Shown piece by piece: positions 39,064 to 50,814 of a stretch of DNA of 64,000 nucleotides. The translations under genes and the position numbers were made by a program. The stretch comes from Molossus alvarezi. Its lineage: Eukaryota; Chordata; Mammalia; Chiroptera; Molossidae. A model generated the notes under the pieces. That model was not told the DNA's origin. It worked only from the letters and a program-made list of their open reading frames with translations, and did no database searches. The stretch spans positions 29,949,501-30,013,500 of the forward strand of contig CM073887.1 of NCBI GenBank assembly GCA_037176705.1, written 5' to 3'. Each line of letters begins with the position of its first letter. Positions within the stretch are counted from its first letter, which is position 1.

Positions 39064-39311
39064 TGCGCTGGCCAGTTTTGCTCAGTGGCTAGAGAGTCGG
39101 CCCGCGGACTAAAATGTCACGGGTTCGATTCCAGTCAAGGGCACGTACCTCAGTTGTGGTTGTTCCTGGGCCTGGTCGGGGTCGTGTGAGAGGCAACCAA
39201 TTGATGTGTCTCTCTCACATCGCTGTTTCTCTCTCTCTGTCTTCCCATCCCTCCCACACTATCTGAACATAAATGGAAAAGTATCCTTAGGTCAGTATTA
39301 CAAAAAAAAAA
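39064..39311 (+). mobile_element. Ves SINE, group A, older form
   Basis: Head CGCTGGCCAGTTTTGCTCAG, B box GGGTTCGATTCC, tail GTATCCTTAGGTCAGTATTA. Approximate TSD AATAGTGTCTG at 39053-39063 and AAAGTATCTG at 39312-39321. Confidence 0.9.
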
Positions 39312-39689
39312 AAAGTATCTGTCTTCCCATTTATAAAAATATTCATACTTTAAGGCTCAATTAAAGCATTATTTCTATCCTTATCCCTCATCCTGTATTA
39401 TACATCTTCCTCTGCTATTTCATGGCATTTTGTCCTTATTTTTATTTTGTGACATGCATCAAGGTATTTTAAGTTCTTCTTTCACTCTCCAGCTATGAAT
39501 TTGCCAAGGACAAAGACTGTGCTTATTTACTTTCTCTTTTAGGTTTCAATTTTATCACATGCTAAGTAATGTTATTACATCTTGAACTCTGAAACACTGT
39601 GATGCTAACTTATAAAAATATCTCTAGTTCAATTAGTTTATCTGATAGTAGTAGTAGTATTTCCATAGTAATTATTTACCAGGCACACC

Positions 39690-40060
39690 CTAGGCAGTTT
39701 TTATTTACTACCTCACCCATTATTCACAATGACCTTTTATAATATTTTATTTTGTTTTTGTTTTTTAATTTATTTTTAGAGGGAGAGGAAAAGAGAGGTA
39801 GAAACATCGATGACAGAGAACATAGATTGGCCCGCCTCCTGCATGCCCCCCACTGGGGATTTGGCCCACAACCTGGGCCTGTGCCCTGACTGGGAATCAA
39901 ACCGTCAACCTCTTGGCGCATGAGTCAATGCTCAACCACTGAGCCACACTGGCTGGGTTACAGTGAACTTTTGAAGTTGCTGTCATTACTGTCTTCTTTG
40001 TATTGGAGAGGAAAAAGATCCACAGAAAAGTTTAGTAACTTCCTAGGGTATTATTATTAT
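39690..40060 (+). repeat. MIR relic split by a Ves SINE
   Basis: The left part (ACCAGGCACACCCTAGGCAG, CTACCTCACCCATTATTCAC) and right part (TCATTACTGTCTTCTTTGTA, GGAGAGGAAAAAGATCCACA, TTAGTAACTTCCTAGG) keep the MIR order on either side of the SINE at 39739-39959. Confidence 0.6.
39739..39959 (-). mobile_element. Ves SINE, group B, inserted in MIR
   Basis: Antisense copy. TSD ACAATGACCTTTT at 39726-39738 and ACAGTGAACTTTT at 39960-39972 (two mismatches). Head CCCAGCCAGTGTGGCTCAGT on the minus strand. Confidence 0.92.
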
Positions 40061-42367
40061 TATTTTATATTTAAGTAAACACACTAAGATTTGAAGTCCA
40101 CTTTGAAGTGCATGCTCATAAGAAGGTGTATGTTTCCTCTCAGTGGTTCTCCACCAGGACTGTACTGCTCATACAGATGATACTGCATATATTTCAGCCC
40201 TTAAGTTTCTTTCCATCTTCCAAAATAGAGAGACAGAGAGAAAAAAAGAGTATTTCTTATACATTAAGCATAAATAGGAGGGCAACATGTACATGCATTG
40301 TCAGGAATTAAACTGTCAACTAGGAGACATGGTTTATTACGTGCAGAGAGGTTCCCACGTTGGAAAGAAACACAGACTATCAAATACCCCAGCCCTACTG
40401 ATCACTGGCTAGATGACTCCTGGGAAGGCACAGTCTCCGTTTTCTTATCCTGTTTTATGCGGATATTAATATAGCCTATGGATTGTGATATGCCCATATG
40501 AGACAGTGCTTATGAAGGGGCCTGGTGATATAATAGAAAAGAACCTATGAGTGCTGGACATTTTACTGAAATTGTTCTCTAATAGTTAAAGGTATTTAAA
40601 GATCTTTGCTCTTTTTATAACTGTTTCTGAACAATAGAATAAAAATGAGATCTTTATTATTGTTGCTTTTTTGTTTGTATTGAACTATTTTATCTATAAC
40701 ATTTTAAAGATCTAAAGATTATTCCATTCTAAGCTGCATGCAAAATAGGCTGGCCATTATAATCATACATAGATCACATTTAACATGTTAAGGGGAAAAT
40801 GGAAAAAAAATCAAAGAAAATCTTATTGCTCTGTTATTAGTGTAATAATTAATAATGGCTTCTTTTTTGGTATGTGTGCATTGAAATAATCGATTAGTAT
40901 ATGAAGAATTTAGATGAAACATCTGGTGTGCATTTGAGTACAATTAACAAAATACCAGACTAGTCCTTAAGCAATAAAGCCATTTAATTATTTCAAGTAA
41001 CATAAATTCTAGGGATAATTATTCTAGGTTTGTGCAGCTACTCAAGGTTATAATCAAGAATTCAGTCTCCTTTTATTTTTCTCCGACTGAATCCTCAAAG
41101 TGTTGACTTTTCCATCATAAGTTTATTGTTTTGTGGCCTCAAAGTGGCTTTGGAAATTGAGACTTAATATTCTCAAATGACAACATTCAAAACAGGGAGA
41201 AAGAGAAAGTGTGGTGCAAGGAAGGCTCCTCTTGTCTTTGTCTCTTTTGATGGAAATGCAATGTTATTCTCAGAAATCACTTATCATATCATCTTTACAC
41301 TCTATCAACCAGAACATGCCCTGTGACCACCCTTAGCCTCTGGAGAGGCTGGGGAGCTTAGTATTTGTCAAAGGGCAATGAAATTAGTTATTGGCTAAAT
41401 CTCTGGTGCTCATCTTCCCCGAAAACATTGATGCCTACCTAATACAAAACAATGTCAAGGTTCTATTAGCAAGGAAGAAAGGGACGAGGACAGACACAGA
41501 AATGCTTACATAGGTGTTTTCAGAAATCTCATAATTACTTCAGTAATCCAAAAATACAGATAAAACACAAGCAAGGTTTCAGAAAAAAAGAAGTTTTTGT
41601 AAGACTAAATTGCCAAAATGTTAGTTAAATATGAATCTCCGTATGTTCAATCACAATAGTAGTTTCCCTTTAACTAAACCCGCTGAGCAAAGAATTACAT
41701 TATGAACTAGACTTGGGGAATTCTCTAAGGATATTCAATAGAGCTTTGAAAATAAATGCTTTCAATATTGAATAAAAGTTGTTTTATTGAATATAATTTG
41801 AAAATTTACACATGCAACTACTACATGAAATTACTTTAAGGAGTTAGCTTGAAATATAAATTGCTTGAAATTAAGGTGAGTGAAATAATTGCTTGGAAGC
41901 AATTTGTTTTCTGGAAGTTTTATTTTAAGGAAATGCTAAATATTATAAATATTAGCAGAAAAACACATTTACCATATATGTGTGGTACAAAAGCATTGCC
42001 TTTCCTTGTTTCTGTGATTTTAGATTTCTCATTAGGGAAACAAATCAGGTAATTGGTTACTGGAGTCACAACCATATATCATATTAATGGCTTCTTAACA
42101 TTATAGGTGGTTAAATCCCATAACCAGTGTTGGGGCGGAAAAACTTAATAGTATAAAATGAATTCTCACCCGTATTCAACAATTGATTAAAATGCACATT
42201 TGAATCACTTATATTTTGAGTTTTTAAATAGCTTCTCCATGTCACACATTTGTATAGGTCATGATTGAACATAAGACTTAAATGGTGCAAAAACATGTTT
42301 GAATCAAGTATCACATTTCCAAATGAATCAAGTAAGAGTTTAGAAAATTAGATCATTGACAACATGA

Positions 42368-42625
<258 letters not shown>

Positions 42626-43539
42626 TAAACCTTTAGCTATCTCATTGGATATGTCTAACCATTTAATAATGGCATTCTTCCACCTGAGCACTGTACTTTA
42701 ATCACACCTAGATCTGCACAGAAGGTGGTAAAAGAGAAAGTTGATTTTTCAGTGCCTTTTTTGAATTGGAAAATATTGCACGTCATATTTATCAAAGGTT
42801 GGATTTATAGGCTAGAAGAATAACCTGTGACGACAAAGCTGATGCTGTTAACAACAACAATAGAAAAGAGTCAAAATTTACCTTTCAACAGTCTCCTGCT
42901 TCCCTGCAAATTGCATAAGAATTTTTAAATTTCCACTTCTCTTTTTAAAATAGGGCATATAGGATGGGCCACATGAGGCAGAGACCAGGGGAAGCAGACA
43001 AATCTCCATTTTTCTCCCAACAAATAGTCTTTTGTTACCAGAGCACAGGCTCTTTTCTGATGCGTCATGTGTGGCACCTGCTGCTGTCTCGAAGTTGTTT
43101 AGATGAGAACTTGACAGATGCAGAGAAAATATAGAATGTATTTTGACAATGACTCTATGGCATGTTCTTTAGATTTGGGGAGTTATAAGTTTAAGAAGAA
43201 ACAGAGAGCGGATGGGAAGGAATGTTTCGCTCTGGAAGTGCAATTTATCTAGTTCTCCAACTGCCTTGTGGTTAGAGCCCTGCCCGGTACATTCTCTTCT
43301 TACAAAGTCTTAAGTCATTAATCTTTGGCCAATTTTCAGTAAGTCTGTTGAATGCAATGTTACTTTAATTGGTTGTCAGTACCAGTACTTCTAATGTTTC
43401 TGAACTATTTACAGTATTACAATATTTAACTTAAAAAGAACAGGTCTCTTGAAATGAAGTATTTTTAAGCAACTATCGGAATTATGCTTTATTTAATATT
43501 TTACTAGAATATGTCATTTGAAACATCTAAAATATGATA

Positions 43540-44005
43540 CAGTATTTCAGTTCTCTATTTTTGCGAATCAAACCACTTCAACACTTGAGGTCTTCAACAA
43601 CATTAGAAGATGACTTACCACTCACAAATTCTGTGGCTTGGCCATCTGGGCATTTCCACGAGCATGATCAGGGAGCACTCACGGGGCTGTAGTCATTTGT
43701 AACAAGAGCCACAAGGTCCAGAATGTGGACCTGTCATGAGGTGGGAGTGCTTAACCAAGTGCTATGTGTTACTTGCATGTGCCGACTAGTCCGTTAGACT
43801 GGCATCTTCACAGCATGGAGATATCAGCTTACAGGACAGTGGACGTCACAAAGCCAGTTCGAATCTGTAACTTCCACACAGCTTATTGATGGAGTCAAGT
43901 TGCACCGCCTGCCTAGATTCAAAAGGATGGAGTAACAGCCAATCTCTTGATGGAAAGAGCACAGTCTTCACTGTGGACAGCTATTAGAATCATCTACCAC
44001 AATAT
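43540..44005 (+). repeat. Unassigned old interspersed repeat
   Basis: CAGTTCTCTATTTTTGCGAA, CACAAATTCTGTGGCTTGGC, GGGGCTGTAGTCATTTGTAA, TTCACAGCATGGAGATATCA and AATCTCTTGATGGAAAGAGC come in the order of a common mammalian repeat I recognise but do not name. No coding frame. Confidence 0.4.
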
Positions 44006-44375
44006 GTTCATAGGCTCTAATTATTTGGTATTTTGTATTTAAATGTAATCTTGATAGGATAAATAGAACAGGTATGATTTAAAAATAAACTTTAGGCAAA
44101 TATCTTTAATACCGCATAGAAAAGGGGGGAAAGTCTTTGTACAGGTGTTAAGTAACTTTCCACACATTATCCTACCATCTAAAAATGGGTTCTTTTTTTT
44201 TCTAAATTAAAAAAAAGATGCTAATATGATTTAGTTTATTTTTAAAATATTTTCTGAGTGGGAGTAAAAAGTAAGTGTCACACTTGAAAATATAAAATAA
44301 ATTTAGGAATTGAAAAGTACTCTTAAAATAATATATACAAGAAGACTTATCTCCATAAAGTGTGTGTGTGTATAC

Positions 44376-44425
44376 ACATATGTATATATATGTAGATGAT
44401 GGATGATGATAGATGATAGATAGAT

Positions 44426-44474
<49 letters not shown>
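44376..44474. repeat. (GATA)n microsatellite
   Basis: Irregular GATGATA units, then an unbroken GATA run of about 47 bp (44426-44472). It is likely to vary between individuals. Confidence 0.97.
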
Positions 44475-44475
<1 letters not shown>

Positions 44476-46084
44476 CGATGATAGATGGCAGACAGACAGA
44501 AATGCAGGGTCTGTGAATCAGAGAACAAACCATTTCTTATCCATGGAGCATATTAGTGTCTATTCTCAGCTGTACTATAGGAAAAGACCCTGACAATATG
44601 TCTCAAGTTTTTTTAGGCTGCTAGATCTGACTCTGCAAAAATGTCAAAATATTCATGGATAATTGTCTCCCAACAGTTCTAACAAGAAACATCCCCAAAG
44701 AAAATGGGATTTTAGATTTGCTTGAAAATGGGAACTCTTTTTCTTCTGGAGAATTTAAATTCACCAAACCAAACGCATAGGCAATCTCTCAGTTTTGCTA
44801 GAATGTCTCTGTGCCACAATGTTCAAAAGTTAGACTGGAAAGAGATATTAAAGCTGGAATCTAAAGGCTAGGAAGTAACTTTTTGCCCTAATGAAGTATA
44901 TCTTATAATGGTACCCAAAGACGCTTGAAGGAGCATAAGCATTTTATCAAGGATCCTAAAACCCTACTTATATTCCTTCTTTGTGTTTTCCTTTTGATAT
45001 AAGTAAATCTTTAAATCTTTGCCAATTATGAAAACAAAATATATTATTTTCTGTGATATTTATAATTAATAAAAACCAATGAACTGTAATTTTAGGTATA
45101 TAAGACAGTGATTTTTTCCAGTCAGTGTTCTCAAATTAATTCTGAAAGATTTATCATAGCTATCTATTTTTTTTCTTTTTAAAAGACATCATGTCTGAGA
45201 AAAATTTAAGAAATGCTATTCTAAAAATCATGAATCTCTCCTCTGCACACTTTTATAATTTTTATGTAATACATTTTCAAATTCACAACCATTAGAGAAG
45301 AAAGCATCCCCAGTAAAGAACTTAGAGTAAAGTCCTTAGATTTTGCTATTGGTCAGCACATAGGCCATGGCCAGATGGGGTGACATTGGGAGGTGGTGGC
45401 TCTGAGCCTGTGGAAGGCATCACACGTAGGGAGACCAGTGGCAGGATGCCACTAAGAATGAGCCAGGGGCTGTTGAAAGATGGGGCCTATTGATTAATGT
45501 GCATCAGATCAATCTGTGTGTTCTTGCATTTAGTTGTCTCGGTCCTGAACCTGGCAATCCATCACTTCCTGCTCAATTCCAGCAGTGAGAAGGATCCAGA
45601 ATCATCAGGGAACAAAGTCCTGGTAGAGGGGAACTAGGGAAGTGGTACTGTGATTTTTACAACCTAGGCCTATGCCAAGCACATAAATGATGCTCAGTTA
45701 ATATGCTGTCAGTGGCATGAAATATTTTTGCATTAGTGAGTTTGAGAAGGTTGGGATGCAATGTACACATTATAGTGTTGTTTGAATATTAAATTCTGTG
45801 ATGCCTGGTAACTACTTAGATCACATATTGATATATAGCAAGTTCTCAGTAAATATTATTATCGCTGCCTTCAGACTAAGTATTAATTTCAAATACAAGT
45901 ACATGCATTTTGAGAGTTATACACTTCTATATAATCCAAAGGGAAAAAAAATGTGTAGAGTTCATTCCCTATTACTCTGCTGATTTTTATTAAAATTATA
46001 CAGGCATTATTATGACTGGCTATAATCCAGTGCTATCTTTCTCACCAATATTCTTTAATAAAATTGGTATAGTGTCCTTAGGCT

Positions 46085-46395
46085 GTTGTCAAATACTTTG
46101 GTTCTTTCTTCCTCTGGCACATGCTGAGCTCCTCTTGCCTAAGTAGAGCCACGTGATTGGTTCTGGCAAATGGGTGTGCTGTGGATGGAAACATTCAAGG
46201 TAGTCAGCTGCTCCCTCTGTGTGGATCGCTGAGTGGAGAGTAGGTATCCTGCCATTCGCTCAGGGAAAGTAGTACGTGCGCAGCGAAGTCTTCATTTCAT
46301 AAACCACTAAGACTTCAAGGTTTGTTTCCTGGTTGTTGTTGTTGTTGCTGTTTAACTATAACATAAGTCTATCTTGACTTATAATGATTAGTCTA
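46085..46395 (+). repeat. Unassigned old LTR-like repeat
   Basis: GAGCCACGTGATTGGTTCTG near the start and AAACCACTAAGACTTCAAGG ... ACATAAGTCTATCTTGACTT near the end match an old mammalian repeat that ends in a CTGAGATTTGGGGTT type motif. Confidence 0.4.
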
Positions 46396-47384
46396 TTTTT
46401 GCTGAACATGGATATTTTCAGTGGAACCCAAGGAAAATATACTCACTTGAAAGAAAATTAACCTTTCAGGAAAAAAAAAAAGACCCCTAAAAATAAGAAT
46501 GCTATTTTCTTCTGTCATAAAACCAAAGGAAGAGACTCAGTTTGGAAGGAGGGAAGTCTGTTTGACTTAGATATTCAGTCAATACTTTAGGAAGTTTAAT
46601 TTGGGGGCCACATGTAAAAAGAATTTGAAGAGGGGACAGGAAAGTGCTTTAAAATGCTAACAGAATAATGGTTGGGCAATAGAGACAATAGAAAAACACG
46701 TGGAGGTATGAGACACTGATAGAATTTGGTGCATAATAGGATATGAGTAATAAAAGTTTAAGTGTAGTCATCTTTTCTTTAATTGACTATCAGCGTTTTA
46801 AAAACCAATGAATGATGAATGGTTGGAAAGAAGAAACCTCTAATTAAAACGTACTTAAATCTGTTATTTTCAATTTATAGGAGGAAAACGTCTTAAAATA
46901 ATATTTTATATGTTCTAGAATTTCGAAGACCTACAATATCCCTTATGATTTATTTTGAAGTTTTCAGTGCTGTGCTACCAGCTTAGTTCCACAGGAGAGG
47001 CAGTATTTGTTCATCAATTACACCTCAACAAAGCTGTGTGGGAGGAAAAAAAGAAAACAAGAAAAAAGAAAGAAAGCTGACATCTTATTTACATATGCAT
47101 GCTTGCTTTTATTTTTCTCATTAGAGCAAAGTTAACATTTTTATAACAGAGTTGTTGTGTATATTTATTTTACATTTTAAGCAGGAATTGTTCAAGACAA
47201 ATCATTTGCTACTTTTTGATTTCTTTGTAGAAACAGAAGTTTCTGCTGTGAAAGTAAGCAATTCCAGAATTCCAATTTGCTTAATATGGTACTAATTTAG
47301 AGGTGGCAGCAAAGAGTCCATGCCAGAGATTGGTTTTTTCCCTCCAAATAAATAGAAAGCTGATACAATGAAGGGAATGCATGA

Positions 47385-47540
<156 letters not shown>

Positions 47541-47656
47541 TAAGTGCTAAACTGGGGGATTGGCTTTACATTTCTCTCTGCTCTAGACAGAAAGCCACGG
47601 GAAACTAGAGCAAGCATTTCAATTATACAACCAAGACACACAGATGTGCACGAGTT

Positions 47657-49775
47657 AGTTTTTTTTTAAATTTATCTTTATTGTTGAATGTATTACAGAT
47701 GTTCCTCATTTTTCTCCTATTGACCGCCTTTTCCCCACTCCCATCCCCCTCCTGCCTTTCCCCACACTGTTATCTGTGTCCACTGCTTCTGCATATATAC
47801 ATATGAGATCTTTTGTTTATCTCTTCTCACCCCCACCCCTCCTTCCCTTTGAGGTTTGTCAGTCTACCAACCAATTTGTACTTCTCAATCCCTTCACCCA
47901 TTCCCCCAACCCCTCTCCCATATGGCAACCAACAAAATGTTCTCTGTATCTATGAGAATGTTTCTGTTCTGCCTGTTCATTTTGTTTATAGATTCAATTG
48001 TCGATAGATATGTATTCATTGCCATTTTGTTTGTTCATATTTTTTATCTTTTTCTACAAGAAGATGCTTCAACATTTCATATAATAATGGTTTGGTAGTG
48101 ATGAACTCCTTTAGCTTTTTCTTGTCTGGGAAACTCTTTATATGGCCATCGATTCTAAATGACAGCTTTGCAGGATAGAGTAATCTTGGTTGTAGGTTCT
48201 TGCTTTTCAGCACTCTGAATATTTCTTGCCACCCCCTTCTGGCCTGCAAAGTTTCTTTTGAGAAATCAGCTGACAGCCTAATGGGAACTCCCTTGTAGGT
48301 AACTAACTGCTTTTCTCTTGCTGCTTTTAAGATTCTCTCTTTGTCTTGAACGTTTTGCATTTTGATGCTGATGTGTCTTGGTGTGGGCCTCTTGGGGTTC
48401 ATCTTGTTTGGGACTCTCTGTGCTTCCTGGACTTGTATGTCTGTTTCCTTCACCAAGTTAGGGAAGTTTTCTGCCATTATTGTTTCAAACAGGTTTTCAA
48501 TTTCTTGTTCTCTCTCTTCTCTTTCTGGAACCCCCAAGATGCAAATATTGGTATGCTTGAAGTTTTCCCAGAGGCTCCTTACACTATCCTTATTTTTTTT
48601 TATTCTTTTTTCTTTTTGCTATTCTGATTGGGTGTTTTTGCTTCCTTATATTCCAAATCAATGGTTTGCTTCTTGGCTTTACCTACTCTACTGTTGAATC
48701 TGTGTAAATTATTCTTTATTTCAGTTAGTGTCTCCTTCATTTCTGACTGCTACTTTTTTATGCTCTTGAGGCCCTCACTAAGTTTATTGAGGTTCTCACT
48801 AAGTTCATTAAGCATCTTTATAAGGAGTGTTTTAAACTATGCATCTGTTAGGTTACTTATCTCCATTTTGCTTAGTTCTTTTCCTGGAGTTTTGTTGTGT
48901 TCTTTCATTTGGGACCTGTTTCTTTGTCTCCTCATTTTGGCTGCCTCCCTGTGTTTGTTTCTATGCATTACTTGATGAAAGGTATGGGGCTATCTAAGAC
49001 CAGATGCTGCTTGTTTGAAAGAATTTAGGAAAAACCTGAAGCAGGATCCAAGACAGGCCAATCCTATGGTAAAGCAACTGGCAACAGCTTGGGTGGGCCT
49101 GAATGTTGGGTGGGGCGGGGCCTCAGGGAATCACCAGGGTGGGGCAAACTATGAGCCAAGTTGCTGGAGTCCCAGATATGTTGGCTGTCTGCCACCCTAG
49201 GGAAGGGCTCACCAAAGGAACAAAGGCCTCTGACAGCACATTTGTCCCGGAGAAAGCCCCCTCTCCAGCCCTCACTCCAGTGCCAAACAGCTCAGTTCTT
49301 CCCTGTATGTCTCTGGTGCCCCTCGAGCTGCCTCCCATCCAAGCTTAGAGGGAGAGAGTCCGATAAGTCCGTGCGCCGGCCCTTTAAGGAGCTGCCTGGG
49401 GCTCCAGCTGCAGCCTCCCTCGGCCTCAGTTTCCGCTGGTTTTTCCAGCCAGAAGTTATGGGGATTCTCTTCCTGGTACTGGAACCCTGAGTGAGGTGCC
49501 TGGTGTGGGATGGGGACCCCTCAGTCCTCAGGGAGGACCTTCCCAGCCGAGGTGTCCTCCTGATTTTTATCCGCCACACGTGGGTGTGGGACCAGCCCAT
49601 CCCCTCCGCCCCTCCTACCAGTCTTGATGTGGCTGCTGCTTTAATTCCGTAGTTGTAGGACTTCCATTCAGCTGGATTTCAGGCAGTTGTGAATGATGGT
49701 TGTTCTGTAGTTTACTTGTAACTTTAATGTGGTTGTGGGAGGACGCGATACTGCGTTTACCTACTGGCCATCTTC
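47657..49775 (-). mobile_element. Full-length half-L1 (HAL1): 5' UTR + ORF1 + 3' UTR, no ORF2
   Basis: On the minus strand it starts GAAGATGGCCAGTAGG at 49775, has a GC-rich 5' UTR to about 48969, an ORF1 (48968-48016), and then directly a 3' UTR with GAGATAAACAAAAGATCTC, a G-rich tract, GGAACATCTGTAATAC and an AATAAAGATAAATTTAAAAA tail. ORF2 is entirely absent. TSD: ATGTGCACGAGTT at 47644-47656 and ATGTGCACTGGTT at 49776-49788 (two mismatches), which shows a single full-length insertion and not an internally deleted remnant. The 3' UTR resembles that of L1 copies at 28370-28546, so it would be recognised by the same L1 reverse transcriptase. Confidence 0.85.
48016..48968 (-). pseudogene. HAL1/L1 ORF1p-like pseudogene (RNA-binding chaperone)
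   Basis: L1 ORF1p binds L1 RNA as a trimer: N-terminal coiled coil, RRM and C-terminal domain. From the ATG at 48968 the frame shows a basic N-terminus and a heptad-like Leu/Lys-rich stretch, broken by stops (two in the first ~75 codons, more before 48590) and one frameshift. The last 173 codons (48537-48016) are open, covering the RRM-like region (NFPNLVKETDIQVQEAQRVP, then RPTPRHISIKM) and the C-terminal domain (KGVPIRLSADFSKETLQARR). It is followed by the 3' UTR and not ORF2. The frame breaks mean no full-length product is made now. Confidence 0.85.
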
Positions 49776-50700
49776 ATGTGCACTGGTTTTGTCTCATGTG
49801 CTTGATGAACTCTTATTCATCAATACTAGTGATGAACTTCCTGTCATATATTTCTTTGTAAGCATAATAGAGAAATGAATGTATAAAGATAGAGTTGCAT
49901 TTTTCTATCTATTTTACAGTTAATATTTTTGCCAATATGCACTAGGGTCTTCTTATTAGGCTTTGGCAAAATGCTGATGATTGAACTTGACTTAATGAAA
50001 AAGCCACTCACACAGAAATCTATTTAATACATTGTAATAACATTCGTCATCATTTTTGCCCATTTAGCAATGACTATAGGATCGTACTGGGAAGAATGGT
50101 TAAGTTGAAATGAAATGTTTGAGTTCTGCACTTTGAGAAAACGTGTTTCTGGCATGTTCTATCGCTATGTGAAAGGTAGTAATTTCTAGTCACTTCACCC
50201 CATTGGCTTATTGAAGCCATTCAAGTGCATAAATGGAGAGACTTCAGATATATTACAATTTCTAGTATTATGTATCTTAATAATTTATTGAAAACATTTA
50301 AAAGTATTGCTTAACAAGTTGGTGAATCTGAACCAAACTCATATTTTGATCTCTTTCTCAAGTGAATTCTCATGAGAGGGGACTGCTCGAGATGGGGTAT
50401 GTGAGTCCTTATTTGATTCTTGTGTATATTTGTTTCCCTTGTATTAAGTTGAAAATTATCTCATCGAAAAGTTGGAGTTGTAAGAATTCTGAAAGTGCAA
50501 AATGAAACTTGCAAAGATAACCATGGGGGTCAATAAATCAGAATTGTGGTTCACAGTTAAGACACTATATATAGACTGGTTTTTGTGCAGCCAACTATGT
50601 GTTTTCAAAGAGTTTAAAATATTTCTCAAGCAGTTGACCATTATTTTCAGGATGCCCATCATGTGCTTAGCAATACAGTGATTAAAAAATATAAAATCCT

Positions 50701-50814
50701 GCCCTGGCCAGTTTGGCTCAGTGGTTGAGCGTTGGCCTGCGGACCAGAGAGTCCCGGGTTCCGTTCTTACTAGGGGCATGTACCCCCCCCCCAAAAAAAA
50801 AGAAAAGAAAAAAC
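50701..50814 (+). mobile_element. Head-only tRNA-derived SINE (Ves-H), copy 1
   Basis: 114 bp: the tRNA-like head GCCCTGGCCAGTTTGGCTCA, anticodon-arm block GGACCAGAGAGTCC (50741-50754), a B-box region GGGTTCCGTTCTT, CTAGGGGCATGTAC, then C10 and an A-rich tail. It lacks the whole Ves body. TSD ATAAAATCCT at 50691-50700 and 50815-50824 shows that this short form is the complete inserted unit. Confidence 0.9.

Noticed and set aside
44376..44474. Regular GATA units as a CRISPR array or satellite
   Set aside because: Four-base units without spacers: a simple microsatellite.
49161..49600. Open frames of 102-109 codons on both strands
   Set aside because: They lie in the GC-rich 5' UTR of the HAL1 element.
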